Assembly (NCBI GenBank): GCA_905178155.1
Contig: CAJINV010000001.1
Span: forward strand, 8,693,642-8,757,641
DNA: 64,000 nucleotides
Origin: Amoebophrya sp. A120
Taxonomy: Eukaryota > Sar > Dinophyceae > Syndiniales > Amoebophryaceae
Reading direction: 5' to 3'
The position numbers were made by a program, and so were the translations under genes. The notes beneath the pieces were generated by a model that worked only from the letters and a program-made list of their open reading frames with translations, had not been told where the DNA came from and did no database searches. This document shows positions 35,179-47,375 of the stretch, piece after piece; positions within the stretch are counted from its first letter, which is position 1, and every line of letters starts with the position of its first letter.

Positions 35179-35457
35179 ATGTTGATTCTGGTGAAAAGAC
35201 TCCTTTCGTTCCTTCTAGTACTATTCCCACTCGGTGGCCGCTGCTCGGAAGAGGAACAGAGGAAGCAGGATCTTGCTTCTGGAGTGGTATCATCCATAAG
35301 AAAGTGTGCTCGACGACCTGTATGTCAAAATAACAATAAGGCGACCGGAGCTTCGTTCGAACTTCGAGCTCTTCCTTCAATTTCTCTAACCATAAGGAGC
35401 GCCACTAAGCAGGGCATAGTTCCAACCCAGGGCGCGCTTGCACCGATAATCGCATGA
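35179..35457 (+). CDS. Possible small secreted protein, start exon
   Basis: ATG 35179 opens a good signal peptide (MLILVKRLLSFLLVLFPLGG, then RC|SEEE) and the frame continues to a stop at 35455-35457 (92 aa). The part after about residue 47 looks less like coding sequence, and a GTATGT donor at 35320 would end the exon there in phase 0. Coding-like text follows an AAG acceptor at about 35767 (DLGVVSPTAKSNPASSNPAGAC, split here by its stop), so a two-exon gene is possible. It lies next to an assembly gap, which limits certainty. Confidence 0.35.
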   Translation: MLILVKRLLSFLLVLFPLGGRCSEEEQRKQDLASGVVSSIRKCARRPVCQNNNKATGASFELRALPSISLTIRSATKQGIVPTQGALAPIIA

Positions 35458-37268
35458 GAATTTGCGCGAGAAATTCAAATGAGTGCTAACAGGCAGCGAA
35501 AATCTAGATCGTCACGTGTCTGTGATTCGAGGCACACTGTGATCAATCAAAATCTGCACTTGCAACGGAGACAAGTACAAGGAGAAGTGACTATCAGTGT
35601 TCATAGTGATCGCCCTTCAAGAATTTGTGCCGCGATATTTCACGTACATGTCCTTGCCCCGGGGCTGAAGTTCTTAGTTGTTTTTCTCCGGGATTTATTT
35701 CCACTTGCACTTCCGACAAAAACGTTTCGCAGAATTGTATATAATTTCTATTTCATTTGAATAAGGACCTGGGAGTTGTTTCTCCAACTGCCAAGAGCAA
35801 CCCAGCGAGTTCAAATCCAGCGGGCGCATGCTAAACGAAAGCAAGAGGAAGAACGAAGTACTGAGGACGACAGGAACAGCAGCAGCCAAAGCCATCCTTC
35901 TATGTCGTTTTTGGAACTTTTATAGCCCTTTTGTCAGTAATTTGNNNNNNNNNNNNNNNNNNNNNNNNNNNNNNNNNNNNNNNNNNNNNNNNNNNNNNNN
36001 NNNNNNNNNNNNNNNNNNNNNNNNNNNNNNNNNNNNNNNNNNNNAAAAAATATAATTTCTATTTCACACCTACGTTGGTGACCAGGTCCTCCTCGTACAA
36101 CACAAATGCCCCCGATATTTTGTCGTTTAGTTTTTTCGAAAATATTCAAAACAACTCTAGCGCAATGACGGTGAGGCTCTCGTTTGATCGTGGTCGCCTC
36201 GGTCCAGTATCGTTGTCGCACATGAGGTTGCAGCAAGCGAGAGACATGATTCAATATCGTGCTTTGTTTTCCTTTTCCACCAATCGAATTCGATTTCGTT
36301 TCGGTTACCAATAGATTGATAGAAGCCGCGTAGAAGCAGGATATTGGTGGCACTGTTGGTGTATCCCATGTACTCAAAAATTTTTTTGGCATTGTTTGCA
36401 TGGAAATCAAGCGCATTACAAGAAGATGAAATTTATGATAGCAACGTATTTGTTGGCAATCAGAAACTACACGTTATTGCTAAATATGCTGATCACTCGC
36501 AATAACAATATGAAAGAGACAGTAGATCGAGTTCCACTTCCATGTGGGGTTTGCGTTTGGGATGACATTGGCAAAACAAACATACGATCATAAAATCGAC
36601 GCGAAAAATTAGAATTCATGATCATGAAGATCCCACATAATATTCTTTCAAGCAACGAACTTAAACGAATGCAAAAAAATCCAACGTTGACAAAAATAAA
36701 ATGTGGCTCCTTGTCATTTCTGTTTGGTAGGGTGAAAATCATATGACCTGGTCAGGGAACTACAACACGAAGATGAAATGTTTGAGTCCAAAAGTCGCAA
36801 TCAACAATTTTGGCAGGGATACATTAATTTTGTTTTGTGTGCGGCATGACTGCGGAAATGCTCACCGCACCATTTGATTTTCGTAGCATGCGGAAATATC
36901 GCTATCGCAGGATCTGAGGCCGCCGACCCTGGGTCGACGGCTTTAGAGCATGTAGACAGTTCTTGTATACCTAGGCATGAAACAACCATGAATATCAGAA
37001 GAATCTTGAATTACACGATTATATTAATGACACAAAGTATGGGTGAACTTTTGGAAGGTAGGAGAAGACGAAGAGTATAATTCTAAAGCTCAGATTCATA
37101 GCACGACAACGACAGAAAAATTACTATACGACATCTTGACAACTGCAACTCCATGTAGCAGGGTACTTTTTTTTTCGGTTGATCGTTGCTGCGGCCTGTT
37201 TTGAGTGTGTTTCCTTGATCCGGAAGCATAACTCTTGTACTTGTAAAAAAGCAGGACTGTGAAACTTG
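35458..37268. other. Intergenic, 1.8 kb including assembly gap
   Basis: Apart from the possible second exon near 35767-35835 noted for the preceding entry, no gene is supported. The sequence is AT-rich on the far side of the gap. Confidence 0.5.
35945..36044. other. Assembly gap (100 N)
   Basis: Exactly 100 N, the usual placeholder for a gap of unknown size. The sequence right after it (TATAATTTCTATTTCA) also occurs before it at about 35739-35754, so a local repeat probably broke the assembly. Confidence 0.95.
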
Positions 37269-40200
37269 ATGCAACATCGCCACGAGCTTCCGTCTCGCCC
37301 CCCTACCTTCTCCATCCGACGGCCCCCGGCCGGCGAGGATAGTACTCCGAGAACCGCTCGGTCTGCCGCTACAGCAACGTCTCATAGAGGACGTGGTAGA
37401 GTAGACGAAGTAGAGGACTTCTATCGCAGCAAGAACCACCATCGGGATCGCGACCATCGGGCCGCTCGCGCCTTCAACGACGAACGCATCCATAGTACTA
37501 CTGCAAGAACCTCTACTACTCCACCACGACCTGCCCTGGTCCTCGTGGGCAACAGCCGAGGATTGGAGCGTTCCCGCAGCCGTAACGGAGACAGAGAACA
37601 ACCTCGCCAACATCACCGGCGACGCTCTACTGCCGATCCCACCGCATCCTACATCAACCGCAAGAACTTTTCGCAAATAGAGTCACCCAGAAATAACCAC
37701 CACGGCGAAGAAGAAGCAGAACATCTCCCTTGTTCATCCACAAAGACCACGACCCGAGCAATCAATTATAGCCAGAAGGCTGCTGCTCGACGAGGAGATC
37801 TTCATAGTACACCAGGTCGTACTACTAGCGCACAGAACACTTCTAGACTTGTTCTTGTACCAAGGTCAACTACCTCTGCGAAAGACAAACGGGAGGACAA
37901 CAAAACGAGAACAAGGGAGAAAAATAAAGGAGACAACATGGGTAAGAGTGAGGAGCCGGTGTATCAGCGCGGCGACTACTTGCAGGTCGGCAGCTCGTCG
38001 GGCGGCAGCTCCTCCTCGAGTTCCGCCTCGGGCACGGTGCAGTCGCCGCGGTACCGGGTAGAGCAGCTCGTGGGGCATGGCGCATTCGCCGAACTCTACA
38101 ACGTGTACGACGAACGCTCGCGGTGCAACTACGCCGTGAAGGTGGAGAAGAGCCGGGCGGACGGGAACAGTAAACTGGAAAAGGAATCGCAAATCCAGCG
38201 CGATCTGCACAAAGCGCTAAACTCGCAGGCAGAGTACGAAAAGTCGAAAAGGTATAATAGTACATAGACGCGGCAACATATTCTTGCTTCTACTTAAGTA
38301 TACCTATTCCTTTTCATTCGGACCTGGATTAGTAAGATATACGAAAGGGGATGTCAGTGTCAATCTGAATGTCGAAGTTGTCATACTGGTGTCGAGAGAA
38401 TTAGAAAGACGCAAGAAAAAGCAGTCCACGACTTCGTACAGAGTTTGATTGACGAAGCAAAGTCATTGATGAACACTACCACAGAATCTACGTTCCCCGA
38501 TGGCACGGATTTCACACGACCGACAGTGGGCCGTACATGGTGCTGGACCTTCTGGGACGCGACCTCTCCAAGGTACGCAAGACCGTATCCCGGCATAAGC
38601 TGTCCATCAGCAGTGTGGGCTACCTCGGAGAGCAGCTGATCCGGATTTTGGAGAAGGTCCACGATCAGGGCATCGTTCATCGTGACATCAAGCCACAGAA
38701 TTGTACTTTCTAGTAGCTTGTTTTTGAATCGAGTAAGATGAGTACGCTGGTGTTGATTATGCGCATGCCGCATAATTTCAATTTGCATTCGTGTGATATT
38801 GATTCTTCGAAGACCTTGTTTCAGAGGAAAACGAGTACGCGTAGACGAGGATGCATGTATGATCTCTTGATGTTCAAAGGTGATTCGTGAATTTCATCTG
38901 CGTCTGCTCCGTGACAGAGAATTTTATTCGCATTTTGATAAATTCAAAATTACATCTCAGGTATGCTTGGCAACTGTCAAACAACGAAATTGAACCTCCA
39001 CCTTGTCGATTTCGGTCTCGCGCGGGAAGATTTTTTCGAAGACAAAGTGCACGCAAAACCTGCCACCGGTGTGTCGTTTCGTGGCACCGCCGCCTATGCG
39101 TCTTTGCGGTCCTTGGAGAACGTGGAACAAGGAAAGCGGGATGACATCGAAGGCGTGTTTTGGGTAAGATTTTTTATTTTGCTCCGCAGAAGTGGTGTAT
39201 GTTTGTCGCGCCGGCGCAAAGAACATATGCGAAGCTATTTTACAGATAATATGCACGGAAATTTGAATTATAATTTATCATCATTATCATCATCCGTTTC
39301 ACACTTCGTGGCTATCAATGAAATTATTGAATGTTTCACAGGTTTTCACGGACTTGTTGTGGGGCGGTCTGCCTTGGAGAAGGTTGAACCTTGGAAAGAG
39401 CAAGGAGCGGGATCAGAAAATCCGGTCCGGAAAACAAATGATCTTTGACGCGCTCGAAGACTGGGACGATGGTATTGAAACATCAATTCTCGTTCGTATC
39501 ATTTTCATCTCGACCTTGTTATTATAGCTTGTTTTGGATCCGTGGTCTAGGTTTCAGTTGTCTGCAGCTTCTACTGTACTTACTGAATAATTCAATTTTA
39601 GTGGTGGAGTTGCCATTTTTCAATCACTTTGATTTGAATTCATCTTAGGTCGCCTCCATCTGAAGCTGAAAGCGCATCGAGAGGGCGTCTACTCGGGTCC
39701 GATCGACGAGCATGGGGATTTTTGTCAGACCAGCAGCAACGATGGCGGGTCTCTGATTGAAGCCCTTCCCGAGCCCATGGTCGAATACTGCCGAGAAATG
39801 CGCAGTTTGGGCTTCAACGAGAAACCAGACTACAGCTTCTTCGCCGGCTGCTTCGAGAGGCTGAAAACTTTGGGTATGATACGTGATGTCTCAGATCAAC
39901 ATTAAAATACAAAAAGAATTTGACTCTTTGCTGCATGATTTTTGCTGATCATACATGTGTTATCACCAGCCACGCATCTACTTCTGTGCATCAAACTAAC
40001 GCGGTTACAACTTCTCCGCGCAAGCGCGCGCATTGGTTTCTTTTTTTGGTTGTACTAACTTCTAGTGCGGAAAAATTTGCGGAGAAAGTGAACGTCGCAT
40101 GATCTGTCCCCACAGGCGACCGCAATGGGAATTTGCGCAAGAAGTTCGAGGCCCGGACGCTTCGGGAGGCCATATCCAAGGAGATTTACGCGCATCACCA

Positions 40201-41140
40201 CGCGGACCAGAACTTCAATCGGCTCACCTCGATGGCCCCCATCAACAACAGCTTGCTGCAGCAGGTCCCGAACACGGCCCCCGTGTCCCGGAAGCGTACT
40301 CGCCCGGGGGACCACGAAGAAAACGAGATCGACGAGGAGGTTTTTCCTGCGGCCGTCCGACAAAAAAGGAGCAGCCAGAATCACGCCGCGGACCTCCAGG
40401 AAATTCTCGCGCAGCAGAGGAGTAAAAGGACCTCCCGGATGATCGAGGAGGAGTTGCAGCGCGGTGGCAACAACCCGGTTCTCCCCATTGATCCCGCGAG
40501 CGACCGCGTCGGGAACACGATTTACCCCAACAACAGCTATACAGGACCGGACAGCGGATTTATCCCCCCGCCGGCTGCGAAGCGCGCGTACCTGCAGGCC
40601 CACCCAACGAACACCAGCATGGCGAATGGCGGCTCGAGCTGCAGCAGCGGCGGCGGGCTGACGAGTCAGGCCGTAGAGTCCGTACGGCCGACCAGCAGTG
40701 CGGACGGTGGAACCGCAACCGCCCCGCAGCGACAACCGAACCAGCTCACCCGGACGCAGCGTGTCAACACCATGGAGCCCGAAGAGCTCGAAGAGCTGAA
40801 CCGCGGGCGGGGACGTACTACTGTCGCTGGTGACGGCACCACGCGGCCTCAGTCCGGCCGGAGTGGGCCGAATCGAAGCGGGAACGCGGCGCGGCGCTCA
40901 AGTCCCCCGCGCGACGGCGACGCAACTACCCGCGCAACGGGTGGTGCGACCAATGCGCGGACCGGGTCGGCGAAAAACGACAATCGGCGAAATAACTCCC
41001 GCAACGCGCCTGAGCAGGCCCCCAACTCCAGCCGCAGCAGCGCGCCGCAGAACAGTCGGGGGGGCAATAACACGCGCGGAAACGGGCGTGGTGGATCCTC
41101 ACGGCCCACCAGCAGTCGGCAACCGCGGAGCGGACGCTAG
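37269..41140 (+). CDS. Casein kinase 1 family Ser/Thr kinase with long N- and C-terminal extensions
   Basis: Exons 37269-38251, 38485-38702, 38961-39163, 39342-39471, 39649-39873 and 40116-41140 give 927 aa, all junctions in phase with GT..AG introns. Kinase landmarks: glycine loop LVGHGAFAELYNVYD (about residues 267-281), catalytic Lys in YAVKVEK (about 291), HRDIKPQN (Asp about 395), VDFGLA (Asp about 417), then the CK1 hallmarks FRGTAAYASLRS in place of APE, EQGKRDDIEGV, and LPWRRL. The late CK1 signature YCREMRSLGFNEKPDYSFF is in exon 5. The N-terminal 240 residues are Arg/His/Ser-rich and the C-terminal 300 are Arg/Gly/Asn/Ser-rich. ATG 37938 (MGKSEEPVYQ) is an alternative start that would keep the whole kinase domain. 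CK1 enzymes phosphorylate acidic or primed sites. Confidence 0.88.
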
Positions 41141-44100
41141 TTCGTCGTAGCGCAAATACGACGAGTGGGTCTCCCAAAAATCTAAAATCATTGAGCGACA
41201 ACTAAAATCTTACTTCTTACTTACTTGTTCAACTGTACATCTTCAACGCTAACCTTTCCAAATAAACCAAGACGAAGTGATAAGATACGCGACAACATTG
41301 ACGCAAAAAGACGAACCGCATGATCTCAAAATATCAAAAAACATATAGAAGTCATTCCAAGCGCATTGTGCTAGTATCGTTTTCTTGTATCAACTAACTA
41401 ACAACTTATACTGAAATTTGCAGCTGCAGAAACGTCCTTCAAAGAGCACCTGTACGAAGCAACGCAAGAGAGCTGCGGGAAGAAGTCGTCTATTAAATGA
41501 ACAATCAGTCACTGCTACCTAGCATCGACAATGCAGTAATATACAGTTTCTGACCTCAGTGACGAGAGCGTCGAAACAACGTAGAAGGAGAATTTGGAAC
41601 GCCCGACAATCTATCAAGCGATAATTGTATGCAAAATCGGACTAAGAGCTGGCAGTCACACAATTTCTGATTTTTTGCGACGTAGAGCGGTGGGTGCTAG
41701 GGCTTTTCCTCCATTGAGTATCAGGCTTTCTTACACGACGACTATCCCACTGCTAGGACAAAGACCATTTAAGAATAAGACGTAGTTCGCGTGCCCGATT
41801 GTATAGTTGAAGATGTATTGTATTTATGTAAACCCCCGGCGTCACTCCTCCCCTTCCCTACCCAAAACTAATTCTTACGGAAGTTTTCTGAAAAATATCG
41901 AGATCCACCGCTTGTACATTCAAGTCGAAACTCGCTTTATTAATTTCACTCTTCACTGGCGACGCGAGAATCTTTCAAGAGCGGAAGAAATGAACGAATT
42001 TACGCTAAGCATGTACACTTTTTGTACGGAATGAAAAATGTCAATTTTATGCCATCTGCAAGTGTCGATTTGTTCGCATATTTTCTGAGTTTGAGGGAAC
42101 TAAAACTTCATCAACCTCCAGTTCTTTTTATAGCGTTTTTCGTCTGTACCGCTGTTCGACTTTGATTGTGTAGAAGTATAGTTGACCGGGCTCGGTTCTC
42201 GTCTTTACGTTTGCTCTTCTTTACAACTCACAGTTTTCTCACAGCGTAAGCGTATGCGTATGGTGTATTTTCGTCGCGTTCTTTCTGCTCAGGTCGCGTG
42301 ATTGATGTCCGACCAAGAAATTTTTCAAAATGATGAAAAATCCTCCTGCATTTGAAGGTATGGCAATGATTCTCAATAGGTGTACTGTACATTCTTGTTT
42401 TGCTCGCTAAAAACAGCAGTATCAATACAGCGAACCTGTTGCAGTCTTTGTACGTAAGAAACGCAATCATGACAGCCTGAAACAAACAGCGTGTGCATTT
42501 TTTGTGTCACTAGATAACAAAAAAATATCGTGAGACACACAAGAAAAGCCGGCACGCAAAAGCTTCTTCCGAAAAGGAATCTTGAAATAACTCCAGGCTG
42601 TCTTGTATCTGCACTTATTATCTTCCTCCAAAACGAATTAATACGAATCCTCCCCACCTTACAATTACTCCACAAAAATGCCGTCGCCGATCAGGTGTGA
42701 ACATGAAAAAAAAGAAAAGAAGTCAGTTTCAATTTGCCACTATTGCTCGTGCTGGAAGTTGTAGACAGCACGCATGCACACCCTGTGGTGCGACTTAGGT
42801 AAAGCTGTTCCTTTCCACATGGCTGTGCAACCAAAACATACAACTAACTGGCAGAGCACTTCCGCGCACTCTTCCTTTCCCGACAGGATGATCGCTAGAT
42901 TCACACTTTTTGAATTGCCCTACCTGCGCATAGCGCTTACACGTATCCAGGTCTCACTCTCGATCTCCTTCTACGATAAATGAGCATTTGTCGTAGACCA
43001 TTCCGGCCAACGCTCAAACCAGCTAAAAGTCGGTTTTGTTGCTGATCAAAAGAGAGTTTAGTAGTACTATCGTGTTGGTGAGAACGTGGATGGGTAACTG
43101 TAGATAGTGGTGAAAAAACGGATCTTGCGAGCGTTGTATTATTATCTCCTCGACCTAAAACTCGTTTTTACTTTCCTTTTTTGTAAAACTCACCTTGTCC
43201 CGATAAGAAAGTCAAGCACTCGCTCACTTTTGCTCTAGCTTTGCCTTTTCCCTTTGCACAGTATTAGCTTGTTGTTGGTAAGAGAAAAATTATCTCCCCG
43301 ACCTGTAGCTCGTTCCGCCTCCTCCTTTACAAAAAAAGTGAAATTTTCCGCCTTTCGAAATCAGCAACAAGTAGATCGTTATGTTTTGACTAGCGCTACC
43401 TAGAAATAGTCGATCTAGCCTACCTAGAGTTTCGTGCCACAAGAGAGCCCGGTGAAAGAAGTTGAAAAGTGAACCCGCAGAGAAAGACAGACCGTGAAAC
43501 CTGGACAATCGCTGCCATAGTCGACTTTGTCGGCTGGCTAGCTATGTATGTTTTATGTCTCCTCGGCCGGTAGCGAGCCGCATCTTCGCGAAAGCCGTGC
43601 ATTTGCCACTAGTTATAGGTGAGACCGCATCTCTCACGCCCCGCGTTGTTCCTGGGCCGTAGTGTCATATCTACTTCTCCAGGCGCGGCGCATAGCGCTT
43701 TTTTTCGATTTGTAGACCCTCGTCGGCACAACTTTTAGATTGTAACGTGGCGGCGCGCGCAATGCGAATGCTATCGCTCGCGGTGCTCAGTTCTCTCTGA
43801 GTTTTGGATTTCCCTTGTCGGGGTGACGGTTTTCTAGTTAGGTTCAGCCTGGGTCGATTTGGGTCGACAGCAGTACTTTTCAGACGATAGGACGTCTTTC
43901 TCTTTCTGTGCGTTCCGAAGGGAGTTTTGTTTCGCGTCCCCACCAACGGACCGGCTTGCGCTGACTGTCTGCTAGGTCCTGGCGGGCGCCGTTCGCCCAG
44001 GTGGAAGTGTGTCGCGTCCTACGGGTTTCGTAGTGGAGTTAGTTTTGCGGTGTCCTCTGGTGGGGGACGGTTTCGCTATCACAAACCGGCTTTTATAGGC

Positions 44101-45552
44101 CCCCCCGGCCGAGCCAGCCAAGGGGACGACGGCCGGGCTTTTGCCTGGGGGGCGTGCTCCCTTTAGTATGGCCTCAGTGCCCCGGGATCGGGTAGAAGTT
44201 TTTGCCCAGGTGGGGGTCTGTGGTTTTGTGTCATGGGCTAGTTGCCACCGTTTGGGTGCAGTTGGCTTCTCGCCTGATTGTTTGCTAGCAGGCGGCTTTA
44301 GGAGCCGTCTCAGGGTGTTCTCTAGCTGAGTTGCGGGTGGAACAAGGAGCCCTGGGCGGGTTGCGCGTACGGGTCTCGGGGATTGCTCGCGGACAGAGGT
44401 TCTAGTTTTTCTTAGTCTGTTGCCCGTTAGGCCCTTCTCCAGGTCGGAAGGGCCCGCCTCGTCGTTTCACCATTCGGGTGCCCGGAATCCAAGCAAGCTC
44501 GCCTTTGTTTTCGCGCTACTTACGGGTGCTGTCCGCTTTCGTTCTCAGGGTTTCCTTTCTTCCAGATAGATCTCAAGGCCCGGTGGCCAGGGGAGGGCTG
44601 CCTTTGGAATTGCTTTTCGGCATTGAATGGCTGCAGATCTTTGTCGAGCTTGGCTCGCTGCTGTCCAGTTGCGCCCGCTAGTGGGGGCTGCTGTTGGTTG
44701 GCGGGTCCTTGGGTGACCACTGTTCTGTTGATGGACAGGCACTGTGCCTTGTTGCCGGTTTTGTTTGGCCCGCTTCGCCTTTGTCAGAAGGGGTAGCTAG
44801 CACCGCGTCCCGACGAGGATTGCTGCGAAGTGGTTGGCTTTTTGTTGAAGACTATCGAAGAAGCCTGTACTCGCCTTGTTTTTTTTTGTTGATGGTTTGC
44901 TGCTTTCTCATCACCCCTGTGCCGCGTGGATTGTGGGTGCTATTGCTTGTTGCTACGCCGTTTCTCCCTTCCATTTATTTCCGACACAGCTTGGGGCTGT
45001 TTTCCTGTTTCGAGGGGGTTTTCCGCCTCTTCATTATTGTGGGAGGTTCGCGCTGCCGTTCGTCCGGCGGCTGGCCCTCCTTGTGTCATTGCTATCTCGC
45101 CCTATCTCGCCCTCCTTGTGTCATTGCTATCTCCTGTGCCAACGTGGAGCAAGGAAAGCGGGATCCCTATCCAGGTCTCACTCTCGATCTCCTTCTACGA
45201 TAAATACGAAAGATCATGACTCAGGATCCCATCAGCCCCCAAGTTGTATATATCGTAGTGCTATTTCAAGGCTCAAACTAGTATGAAGGAAAGCAGCGAC
45301 AAACGAAAGTTTGTTCAGGAAAGTTCTTTTGCTTGTACAGTGAAAAGTTTTTACTAAAAAAAAACTTGGAATTCGAATATTGACATAACTCGCTTCGTTT
45401 GGTGATTTTGTATTTGTTCCCATTCCTCAGCGAAACAAAATCTTCATTTAGTGTGTTGATAAGTAAGGCTTTTGAGGTTGTGATTTGTGAGACATAGGAC
45501 GTTCATCTTTCTTTTCCTGCAATTGGAAAACTCCGTATAAAAATCGAAGAAA
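41141..45552. other. Gene-poor stretch, 4.4 kb
   Basis: No supported gene on either strand. 41141-42943 is ordinary AT-richer sequence. 43100-45200 is different: G/T-rich to GC-rich, with degenerate internal repeats, bounded by 38-bp direct repeats (listed separately). Two related stretches around TTATCTCC.CGACCT lie near 43140 and 43289. Confidence 0.6.
42944..45205. repeat. 2.2-kb segment bounded by identical 38-bp direct repeats
   Basis: Identical 38-bp copies lie at 42944-42981 and 45168-45205, both containing CTCACTCTCGATCTCCTTCT. Just inside the right copy, 45141-45164 matches 23 of 24 bases of the kinase gene exon at 39119-39142 (coding NVEQGKRD). The segment has no transposase or other ORF I can support. 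A non-autonomous or recombined repeat is the best description. Confidence 0.6.
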
Positions 45553-46500
45553 ATGGCGATTCTGTCCAAGTTGAAGCACGTGACCGCTGCCGCCCTTTTC
45601 CTGGGCACGACGATGCAGCAAAACTTCCGACTGGCAGCTGCGGAGGACGCCGCCGCGGCGGACGACAAGGAGCTTGACGACCTCGATGACGAGTCCACCG
45701 CCGCTTCGAGTGTCCCCGGCGAGCCGCTGGTGCTGACGGACGCCTCGTTTAAGAGCGAGTTGGACAAGGCCCTGAAACCGATGTTCGTCAAGTTTTACGC
45801 GCCCTGGTGCGGGCACTGCAAGGCGATGGCGGCGGACTGGGACAAGCTCGCGGAACAGGCGACGGGGGCGGTGATCGCGAAGGTGGACGCGACGGTGGAG
45901 CGGGAAGCCGCGAACTTGATGAAGGTGCGGGGCTTCCTATGCAAGAAAAAAACTGCGTGAGTGTAACTCTGTTTATGCAGAACATGCTACTACGCTTACG
46001 CCTGTCATGCCAGACAGCCATGAGTTCCTCTTTTCATGCGTGTTTTCCCTTACAAGTAGCCACGCATGACAGATTTTCTCTGACATGTAGAGCAAATTTG
46101 TGATGCTGTCGGCCAAAGATAGTTACACTAACACAGTTTTTTTCTTGGATACTTCCCGACGCTGACCCTGTTCGACAAGAACGTGATGTACAGCTACAAC
46201 GGGCCGCGGACCCTGGACGCCATGCTGCAGTTCGCGAACGGCGGCTACAAGGCGGGTAGTAGCAAAAACCTGCCCTGGAACGAGTCCATCGTGGACAAGG
46301 TGAAACAGCACGTGGAGGAGTACTTCACCAAGGTCGGCCAGATCATGGCCTTCGAGCCGACCATCCTGCCAATTTGCTTCTTCCTCGGCTTCTTCTTCGC
46401 GTTTATTTTCTTCTTCCTCTGCTGCGGCTTCTCCTCCTCCTCGTCCCCGGTCGACAAGAAGGAGCTGAAAAAGGCGGAAAAGGCAGCCAAGGCGGAGTAA
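45553..46500 (+). CDS. Membrane-anchored thioredoxin-fold protein disulfide isomerase
   Basis: Exons 45553-45937 and 46157-46500 give 242 aa once introner 5 is removed. A signal-like start (VTAAALFLGTTMQQ) is followed by an acidic stretch and a thioredoxin domain with the PDI active site FYAPWCGHCKAMAADW (Cys about 86 and 89). The introner sits in the strand before the cis-proline, and its removal restores VRGFPTLTLFDKN, the conserved PDI text. A C-terminal membrane helix (PICFFLGFFFAFIFFFLCC) and a Lys-rich tail (KKELKKAEKAAKAE) suggest an ER membrane protein of the TMX type, with the tail in the cytosol. One thioredoxin domain only, shorter than classic PDI. Confidence 0.88.
45938..46156 (+). 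mobile_element. Introner 5 (TIR family 2) inside the PDI domain
   Basis: The element spans 45938-46151. Ends are TATGCAAGAAAAAAACTGCG and the complement of TATCCAAGAAAAAAACTGTG. The TSD is CTTCC at 45933-45937 and 46152-46156. Removal joins GGC TTC C|CG ACG, giving Gly-Phe-Pro-Thr, the known PDI sequence. This is the strongest independent proof in the window that one TSD copy leaves with the element. Confidence 0.95.
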
Positions 46501-47375
46501 AGGAACAAAGCATGGAGTTGCGACAAAATGGAATATGATGTAACAGCAGAAGTCAAGCGGTATGTGCGAACAAGAATGTTTAGCGTAACATGATCATCTG
46601 CACACTTCGAAGAAAACGAAACACCGTTGCTTTGTTCTTTTTTCCCCGGGAAGATGATTTTTTTCTTTGAAGAACACTTGGTTGGCACTTTCTTGCTTGC
46701 ACCGCTCGACGAGGCATTCCGTCAGACCACGAACTTGGCTTTTTGTACACTACACGACACACTCTTCACTTCGCTCACATTGACTTTCTTCAAATTGTAC
46801 ACACTCACTGACTCGCAACTGCTTGCATTTCACCTATACGTATCACGGGAAGGCGTTTTTGCCTTTATCGTCTTTTATGGCGGCTTTCGACGCACCACAC
46901 CTACGCACTCAGGGAGGAAGCAGCCAATCAGGAGGATGGATGGCTTTCTCGAGAAACCGTCTTCGCGACTGTTTTTATGAAAACGAAAAAGCCCGCAAAA
47001 AAAGCAAAAAAATCCAAACCAGCGGAGCGCTGTTAAATACCGGCGTAGAGTCTTAATCTGCACCGCGTGCGTGTCTGTGTCTCAACCCGTCTGTTTGAGT
47101 CTGAAGTGGAATAGGCTGACAGACTTTCATCTTTCAGGGATAGAAAAAAGAATTAGTGTCAGTTCGAGGCTCAGTAGACGCTTTTGAGAAAAAGGAATGT
47201 TGAGTTTAGTACACTGACGTGTTGAGCGGTTTCAGACGAGGGTAAAAAATGATGACAACGTTGTAAGAAAACGCATTGATTGAATTCATGCGCTATCGTG
47301 GCGTGCTCGTGTGTGTCGTCTCCGCTAGAATTCGAAACCAAGAATAGTTTTTCTCAGTCACGATCGTGAAGAAAG
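46501..47375. other. Intergenic, about 0.9 kb
   Basis: No supported gene. The open frame at 46627-46980 (117 codons) lacks family features and has unusual Phe/Leu/Thr composition. Confidence 0.55.

Noticed and set aside
35800-35835. tRNA-like T-loop (GAGTTCAAATCC)
   Set aside because: The flanking bases do not pair as a T arm and no acceptor or anticodon arm fits.
44694-45203. 169-codon ORF containing NVEQGKRD
   Set aside because: It lacks an ATG start and any kinase sequence beyond 8 residues; treated as a repeat segment with a kinase-gene fragment.
46627-46980. 117-codon ORF between the PDI and coiled-coil genes
   Set aside because: No family resemblance, odd Phe/Leu/Thr composition and no supporting exon structure.
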